Positions 6,033 to 8,898 of a DNA stretch of 8,898 nucleotides are shown here, in pieces. Numbering within the stretch: the first letter of the stretch is position 1; each line of letters opens with the position of its first letter. The notes beneath the pieces were generated by a model. It was given only the letters and a program-made list of their open reading frames with translations, had not been told where the DNA came from and searched no databases. Source of the DNA: JANXQE01 sp035651635 (GTDB lineage: Bacteria > Verrucomicrobiota > Verrucomicrobiia > Limisphaerales > UBA8199); the NCBI GenBank assembly GCA_035651635.1, contig DASRFK010000198.1, positions 1-8,898 of the forward strand. Direction: 5' to 3'. The position numbers and the translations under genes were made by a program.

Positions 6033-6323
6033 ATGAAGACCGTTCCCTTGTCGGTGCGCCTGGAGCAGGACCTCCGCCTGTTGCTGGCGGAAGGAGCCCG
6101 GCGCACTCGGATGAATCAGCGGGAACTGCTGCGACGCACGCTTCGACTGCATCTCCGCGAAGTCATTGAATCGGAAGCCCAGTCAGTGGAACCCCCGCTC
6201 ACCAATCTCGCTCCCTGGCCACGAGGCGCCCTGGCCCGCGCGTACCGCAAGGTAGAACGGACGTGGGACCGGACCGAGGCAGCCGCCACTGCCGCGCAAG
6301 GCCGCCCGGCTTGGGAGGACTGA
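6033..6323 (+). CDS. Ribbon-helix-helix antitoxin of a type II toxin-antitoxin module
   Basis: This small 96-residue basic protein opens KTVPLSVRLEQDLRLLLAEG, followed by ARRTRMNQRELLRRTLRLHLREVI to residue 45. That is the strand-helix-helix pattern of CopG/RHH DNA-binding antitoxins: an alternating beta strand (about 3-9), helix A, a turn at about 26-28 and helix B. The rest (about 50-96) includes a Pro-rich linker, then LARAYRKVERTWDRTEAAAT and an acidic end WED, a plausible toxin-binding tail. The ATG at 6033 is preceded by AGG at close spacing, with the operator palindrome 9 bases before. Its TGA at 6321-6323 overlaps the next ATG by one base (TGATG), implying translational coupling. It probably neutralises the downstream toxin and represses its own promoter. 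The family assignment rests on fold pattern and context, not on a close known homologue. Confidence 0.72.
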   Translation: MKTVPLSVRLEQDLRLLLAEGARRTRMNQRELLRRTLRLHLREVIESEAQSVEPPLTNLAPWPRGALARAYRKVERTWDRTEAAATAAQGRPAWED

Positions 6324-6649
6324 TGAAGCCCTGGGAAATTTGGTCGTGGAACTTCCCGGAGGCCGGCGAACATCCGGCAGTGTTGCTGGGAACAGAGGAA
6401 CGAATCAGGCTCAAACCTCGGGTCAATGTCCTGTTATGCTCCAGCCAAAGAGCAAGCCGCCAACCTGAAATCCACGAAGTGCTCCTGGATGAAGCCGATG
6501 GCCTCAACGGGGAAACGCTTTGCAAATGCGATGTAGTTTATGCAGTAGCCAAGACCGAACTGCGCTCGCGCCGAGGCACGGTCAAGCCCGAACGACGCCG
6601 AGCGATTGCCGAGCGGGTCATTCGAGCGTTAGGATTTGCCGGCCTTTAA
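6323..6649 (+). CDS. MazF/PemK-like toxin (putative mRNA interferase)
   Basis: This 108-residue protein is the size of MazF/PemK endoribonucleases. Its layout follows theirs: an N-terminal beta strand with WEIWSWNFP (4-12), a HPAVLLGTEER segment (17-27) where the usual R-P-A-LV-S stands, VNVLLCSSQRA (34-44) in place of the catalytic Thr/Ser strand, then a VLLD..DGL stretch (53-61) and CKCDVVYAVAKTELRSRRGTV (67-87), like the C-D-.-...-....L..R.G of the family. The classic Arg of the first loop is replaced by Glu-His, so it is a divergent member. GGGAGG at 6313-6318 inside the antitoxin gene is a strong ribosome site 4 bases from the ATG, so the toxin start is well placed. If active it would cleave mRNA and arrest growth when the antitoxin decays. 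Activity untested; the fold call is moderate. Confidence 0.65.
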   Translation: MKPWEIWSWNFPEAGEHPAVLLGTEERIRLKPRVNVLLCSSQRASRQPEIHEVLLDEADGLNGETLCKCDVVYAVAKTELRSRRGTVKPERRRAIAERVIRALGFAGL

Positions 6650-6787
6650 GTTTCTTAAACTTCAAAACGTGTTGTAAACCAGGTCAGGTTCGGCTTGCGT
6701 TTACGCCGCGCCCGTACCCTGGTTGATAACTTGAAAACCCGATAACTGGGATTGTCCGTCGAGCCAACCGCCTGCCGCTCCGAGGGT
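6650..6787. other. Convergent gap between toxin and radical SAM gene
   Basis: These 138 bases separate two facing genes. I see only weak structure: AAGTTT-CTT-AAACTT at 6648-6662 right at the toxin's end, and AACCAGG/CCTGGTT (6677-6683 and 6718-6724) around a 34-base loop. Neither is followed by a convincing T-run on either strand. No small gene supported. Confidence 0.5.
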
Positions 6788-7969
6788 CTACACCTTTCCG
6801 ATCCACTTTCGATCCTCCCAAACGGCCTTGAGTGAGGTCAGATTGCGCGAATCAAAAATGTTCTTGGCCGCAGCCAGGAGCTGACCGCGTTTGACATTAT
6901 TCCAGGCGTCGCTGGCGCTGATCGCCACGAACTGGAGCACGCTGGGATCCCGATAGCAATCGATCATGCAACGGGTGCAACCGTCCCGGATTAGTTTGGA
7001 CTGGTCGAACTCGTAAATGCTGCACATGGGCTTTTCCCAAAAATGGCAGCGATACAAGTTCAGGTTCCAATCGAGATAAAAGTACTTGTGTCCGCCCAGG
7101 CAACCGAACTTCTCCGGCTCACGGCGCAAATGCCGCTGCATTTCCTGGAGGGACTCAGCCGGGTTGACCACCGGGAAGTGACTGCGCTGCTTCATTTGCT
7201 TAATCTTTTCAAACACCTGGATCAGCTCCTCGGTCTTGTAATTGACCAGGCTCGAATCGCTGAAACTGAGGTAACTCGAGGCCAGGCTGGTCAGCGGATA
7301 GCTGAACGTGCAGCTCCGGAATCCCAAACGGGTCAAAAAGTCCGGCAATTTGTCGTAATCATCGATCAATTTGCTCGCGGTGACGCTGGCGGTGGTTTGA
7401 ATGCCTAACTCCGCAAAGACTTCGTTCGCCCGCTGAATCTTGCGGCAGACCTCGGGCAGGCCGCGATTCTTCTCGTGCTTGGCCACGTCATGGGCGTCAA
7501 TCGACATGATCACGCTGCTCAGGCCGTCAGCGGCCAACTCGCGCATGTTTTGATCGGTCCAGAGCGAACCATTCGTGCAGATCATCGGGTGAATGCCGCG
7601 CTCGGCCGCATAGCGGGTCATCGCGCGAAGATCTTTATGGACCAGCGGTTCGCCGCCCACGAATAACAGGTACCCGATGTGGTTCTTAACGCAGATATCG
7701 ATGACGTCGCGGGCTTCCTGGAGAGTCACGCTGCGGCGTTGTTTGGGATCGAACCGATCCACCGCGAAGCCGCAAAAATCGCACTTGGCATTGCAGATAT
7801 TGGTAATCGCAAACTGCAAATACCCGGGGCCGCCGTGCTTGAGCACCTCGCCCAGCAGCTTAAAGACTCCCGTCTTGGGCCGAACCACGGGCGTCGTCGG
7901 AACCGGCGCGGACCCATTGCCAGCGGGCGGCGTTCCGGTGGGCGTCCTGTTTAACGTAGCAGTGCTCAT
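6788..7969 (-). CDS. Radical SAM protein with SPASM-like C-terminus
   Basis: This 393-residue enzyme has the canonical CNAKCDFC motif (Cys59, Cys63, Cys66) that binds the [4Fe-4S] cluster cleaving S-adenosylmethionine, and the SAM-contacting GGEP at 105-108. The partial TIM barrel spans about 50-270. The C-terminal part carries six further cysteines (290, 308, 316, 331, 334, 338), with CTRC...C at 331-338, as in SPASM or twitch domains that hold auxiliary clusters. Such proteins modify peptides, proteins or other large substrates, but the substrate is not evident here; no small precursor-peptide gene is seen beside it. The first 30 residues are Pro/Thr/Gly-rich and look disordered. The ATG at 7967-7969 is preceded by a TGA codon and lacks a strong ribosome-binding site; starts further in would lose only the disordered tail. 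It stands alone, convergent with the toxin gene. Confidence 0.88.
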   Translation of the reverse strand: MSTATLNRTPTGTPPAGNGSAPVPTTPVVRPKTGVFKLLGEVLKHGGPGYLQFAITNICNAKCDFCGFAVDRFDPKQRRSVTLQEARDVIDICVKNHIGYLLFVGGEPLVHKDLRAMTRYAAERGIHPMICTNGSLWTDQNMRELAADGLSSVIMSIDAHDVAKHEKNRGLPEVCRKIQRANEVFAELGIQTTASVTASKLIDDYDKLPDFLTRLGFRSCTFSYPLTSLASSYLSFSDSSLVNYKTEELIQVFEKIKQMKQRSHFPVVNPAESLQEMQRHLRREPEKFGCLGGHKYFYLDWNLNLYRCHFWEKPMCSIYEFDQSKLIRDGCTRCMIDCYRDPSVLQFVAISASDAWNNVKRGQLLAAAKNIFDSRNLTSLKAVWEDRKWIGKV

Positions 7970-8331
7970 TCAGTAAATTCGAGTACCTTGCCGTAAATTG
8001 AGCCAGAAGGCGAATCTTTCTTGAGCACGTTGAAGGGCCCCGCGAGGTAGCGCAGGCTTTCAGCCTGCTGTACCGCAGACTTTTAGTCTGCAAGACGTTG
8101 CCAGTATAGTTCGAGCTTCGAACGCGATCACACCCGGGCCGACTAAAAGTCGGCGGTACAGCAGACTAAAAGTCCGACTAAAAGTCTGCGCTACGTGGCC
8201 GGAAAATGCGGCGGAGCAGCCAGAGAGTCAGTGCGGCAACCCCAGCTTTGGTGCCACACGTTGCTGCCGCACCACGCGGCGTTCCGGCCATTCAGACTTG
8301 ACCCGGGGCGGCACCGAGACAAGATACCGCT
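7970..8331. other. Divergent intergenic region around the repeat element
   Basis: These 362 bases separate the start codons of the radical SAM and FG-GAP genes and should hold both promoters. Besides the repeat element at 8047-8194 I see a TTGACC at 8298-8303 that could be a -35 box for the FG-GAP gene, but no good -10 follows at the right spacing. A small open frame crossing 7980-8093 on the minus strand simply reads through the hairpins and is not a gene. Confidence 0.5.
8047..8194. repeat. Inverted-repeat element built of small hairpins (REP/MITE-like)
   Basis: The ends GTAGCGCAG (8047-8055) and CTGCGCTAC (8186-8194) are perfect 9-bp inverted repeats. Each arm carries two palindromes joined by TGCTGTACCGC. 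The left arm has GCAGGCT-TTC-AGCCTGC (8052-8068) and GCAGACT-TTT-AGTCTGC (8075-8091). The right arm has GCCGACT-AAA-AGTCGGC (8138-8154) and a longer GCAGACT...AGTCTGC (8161-8189) containing an extra internal copy of the AGTC-type unit. The roughly 46-base centre holds GTTCGA-GCT-TCGAAC (8109-8123). The stems differ in sequence but all remain perfectly paired, so changes compensate. No target-site duplication is obvious. It lies between two divergent genes. I recall similar repeats scattered in verrucomicrobial genomes, but copy number cannot be judged from this window. Confidence 0.85.
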
Positions 8332-8898
8332 ATGTCAAGTCGCCTCGCGCTGTTTCTCACGGTGGTTCTCTTCCCGGCATGGCTCCAAGCCAAAGAAAAG
8401 TTGCACACATTCAAAAAAATCACCGTAACCAACCAATTCTGGGCCGAGGGCGCCGACATCGGCGATTTTAATCACGACGGCAAAATGGACGTCGTATCGG
8501 GGCCCTTCTGGTACGAAGGACCCGATTTCAAAAAGCGCCATGAAATTTGGCCGGCGAAAGCCAGCTTCAAACTCAAGCGAGCGGATGGAACCGAGGAGGT
8601 CGTGCCTGGCTTCGAAGGCGCCCTCGGGGTCAACAACGCCTATTCGGAATGTTTCCTGACCTACGTTTACGACTTTAACCAGGACGGCTGGCCGGACGTG
8701 ATCGTCTACGGGTTTCCAGGGGCGGAGTGCGCCTGGTACGAAAACCCCAAGGGCGGCGAAAGCCCCTGGCAACGCCACGTCATCCTGGATGTGCTGGATA
8801 ATGAATCCCCTGGGCTCCAGGACGTGACCGGGGACGGCAAACCGGAGATCCTTTGCTGCTCCAAAGGTTATATTGGGTATGCCGAAGCGGATTGGAAA
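8332..8898 (+). CDS. Secreted FG-GAP (VCBS-type) repeat protein, 3' truncated by the window
   Basis: The frame is open from the ATG at 8332 to the right edge, giving the first 189 residues. MSSRLALFLTVVLFPAWLQA|KE is a convincing signal peptide (Arg4, hydrophobic 5-18, cleavage after residue 20), so the product is exported. Three calcium-loop motifs of the FG-GAP/VCBS beta-propeller type follow: DFNHDGKMD (45-53), DFNQDGWPD (114-122) and DVTGDGKPE (164-172), spaced by about 50-70 residues as in propeller blades. Repeats of this kind occur in verrucomicrobial and planctomycete secreted proteins, often fused to other domains downstream. Tryptophan-rich FWYEG and AWYENP segments between loops resemble uncharacterised members of this group. 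The rest of the protein, and any catalytic domain, lies outside the window. No strong ribosome-binding site is visible. Confidence 0.88.
   Translation, partial: MSSRLALFLTVVLFPAWLQAKEKLHTFKKITVTNQFWAEGADIGDFNHDGKMDVVSGPFWYEGPDFKKRHEIWPAKASFKLKRADGTEEVVPGFEGALGVNNAYSECFLTYVYDFNQDGWPDVIVYGFPGAECAWYENPKGGESPWQRHVILDVLDNESPGLQDVTGDGKPEILCCSKGYIGYAEADWK

Noticed and set aside
7860..8093. 77-codon minus-strand open frame over the repeat
   Set aside because: It translates the hairpin repeat and the radical SAM start region out of frame, with no protein-like features.
8047..8194. CRISPR-like array
   Set aside because: The units are palindromic, unequally spaced and arranged as an inverted pair, with no regular spacers and no cas genes nearby.

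Overview
The window is chromosomal DNA of moderately high GC from what looks like a Verrucomicrobiota bacterium, probably a Pedosphaera/Limisphaerales-type soil or freshwater lineage. That assignment is inference. It rests on the mix of a secreted DUF2961/GH172 protein, a secreted FG-GAP (VCBS-type) protein, adjacent rpmE and prfA genes, and an intergenic palindromic repeat with GTAGCGCAG ends of a kind I associate with those genomes.

Layout. Positions 1-391 hold no gene I can name. A secreted GH172-family (DUF2961) protein follows on the plus strand (392-1921). Next comes a gap with a degraded minus-strand fragment resembling the N-terminus of a tyrosine recombinase, and then a complete tRNA-Ser(GCT) at 2248-2340. 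An AI-2E-family membrane protein (2560-3810, plus) meets a YqaB-like HAD phosphatase (3807-4376, minus) tail to tail, with overlapping stop codons. Upstream of the phosphatase on the same strand are peptide release factor 1 (prfA, 4455-5534) and ribosomal protein L31 (rpmE, 5675-5920), with a probable intrinsic terminator between rpmE and prfA.

Divergent from rpmE is a compact two-gene toxin-antitoxin module (6033-6649): a ribbon-helix-helix antitoxin and a MazF/PemK-like toxin, joined by a TGATG stop/start overlap. A perfect 8-bp inverted repeat covers its probable promoter, and a 17-bp tandem duplication lies just upstream. The module faces a minus-strand radical SAM protein with a SPASM-like cysteine-rich C-terminus (6788-7969). 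A 148-bp inverted-repeat element (8047-8194) made of small hairpins with compensating stem changes lies between that gene and a divergent secreted FG-GAP protein that runs off the right edge (8332-8898).

The core is translation housekeeping (tRNA-Ser, RF1, L31), interspersed with typical verrucomicrobial accessory genes for secreted polysaccharide-related functions and with several mobile or repeat traces. I see no single large unknown system. The items most worth follow-up are the toxin-antitoxin module with its promoter-embedded operator, the covarying palindromic repeat, and the recombinase relic beside the tRNA.
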